Assembly (NCBI GenBank): GCA_036567205.1
Contig: DATCVA010000355.1
Location: forward strand, 1-5,906
Length of the DNA: 5,906 bases
Origin: DATCVA01 sp036567205
Lineage (GTDB): Bacteria; Pseudomonadota; Gammaproteobacteria; Burkholderiales; Burkholderiaceae_B
Direction: 5' to 3'
The notes beneath the pieces are model-generated. The model had not been told where the DNA came from. It worked only from the letters and a program-made list of their open reading frames with translations, and ran no database searches. A program made the translations under genes and the position numbers. How positions within the stretch are numbered: position 1 is the stretch's first letter; each line of letters opens with the position of its first letter. This document shows, one piece after another, positions 5,709-5,906 of this stretch.

Positions 5709-5906
5709 ATGGAAGAAAATCTTCGCAAGGCGGCTCTTGAATACCACGAGCAGGGGCGCCCGGGAAAAATCTCGGTTGTTCCAACTAAACAGCTTTCGAA
5801 TCAGCGCGATCTGGCGTTGGCTTATTCGCCTGGCGTAGCGGCGGCTTGCGAAGAAATTGTTAGCGACCCGCAGAACGCCTACCGCTACACGGCGCGTGGC
5901 AACCTG
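5709..5906 (+). CDS. maeB: NADP-dependent malic enzyme, N-terminal part (cut by window edge)
   Basis: Only the first 66 codons are present and the frame runs off the window. The sequence starts MEENLRKAALEYHEQGRPGK and continues through the conserved LALAYSPGVAAACEEI (35-50) and YRYTARGNL (58-66). These are typical of the bacterial malic enzyme domain as found in MaeB, which oxidatively decarboxylates malate to pyruvate with NADP. In proteobacteria such proteins usually have about 750 residues, with a C-terminal phosphotransacetylase-like regulatory domain that is not visible here, so the cofactor choice and the fused domain are family knowledge, not seen. The ATG is preceded by a weak AAAGAA ribosome binding site (5698-5703). 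Confidence 0.9.
   Translation, partial: MEENLRKAALEYHEQGRPGKISVVPTKQLSNQRDLALAYSPGVAAACEEIVSDPQNAYRYTARGNL

Overview
The window reads as a stretch of bacterial core chromosome, most likely from a betaproteobacterium of the order Burkholderiales and probably near the Alcaligenaceae/Bordetella group. This rests on protein character (UbiD and malic enzyme of proteobacterial type, a single-TM lytic transglycosylase and a short GlcE-like FAD-domain protein of a kind I associate with this group), on moderately GC-rich codon use, and on the gene mix. The taxonomic call is inference. I see no phage, transposon, tRNA, rRNA or CRISPR signal.

Layout. Positions 1-64 hold the end of an unseen upstream region and a perfect 24-bp palindrome (7-30). 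Two small membrane-associated genes follow on the + strand, sharing a 4-nt overlap: a YqjE-like protein with two TM segments (65-478) and a YqjK-like protein (475-834). They face ubiD on the - strand (855-2399), the prenylated-FMN decarboxylase of ubiquinone synthesis, which appears to start at TTG. An 82-bp AT-rich divergent gap separates ubiD from a membrane-anchored SLT-type lytic transglycosylase on the + strand (2482-3378). This meets a class I/II PLP aminotransferase on the - strand (3398-4555) tail to tail. After an 88-bp divergent gap come a short, probably degenerate GlcE-like FAD-domain protein (4644-5606, +) and the start of the NADP-dependent malic enzyme maeB (5709 to the window edge, +).

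Functional picture. The genes are housekeeping functions in alternating orientation, not one pathway: envelope/stress membrane proteins, ubiquinone synthesis, peptidoglycan cleavage, amino-acid transamination, an orphan FAD-fold protein and C4 carbon metabolism. Only yqjE-yqjK looks like a clear operon. Both convergent pairs are separated by only 19-20 bp, with no recognisable intrinsic terminator.

I do not see a convincing new system. The items most worth a second look are the FAD-domain protein with a twin-arginine motif but no hydrophobic signal core, the G9 tract inside the conserved core of ubiD, the perfect palindrome before yqjE, and a strong hairpin inside the yqjK-like gene.
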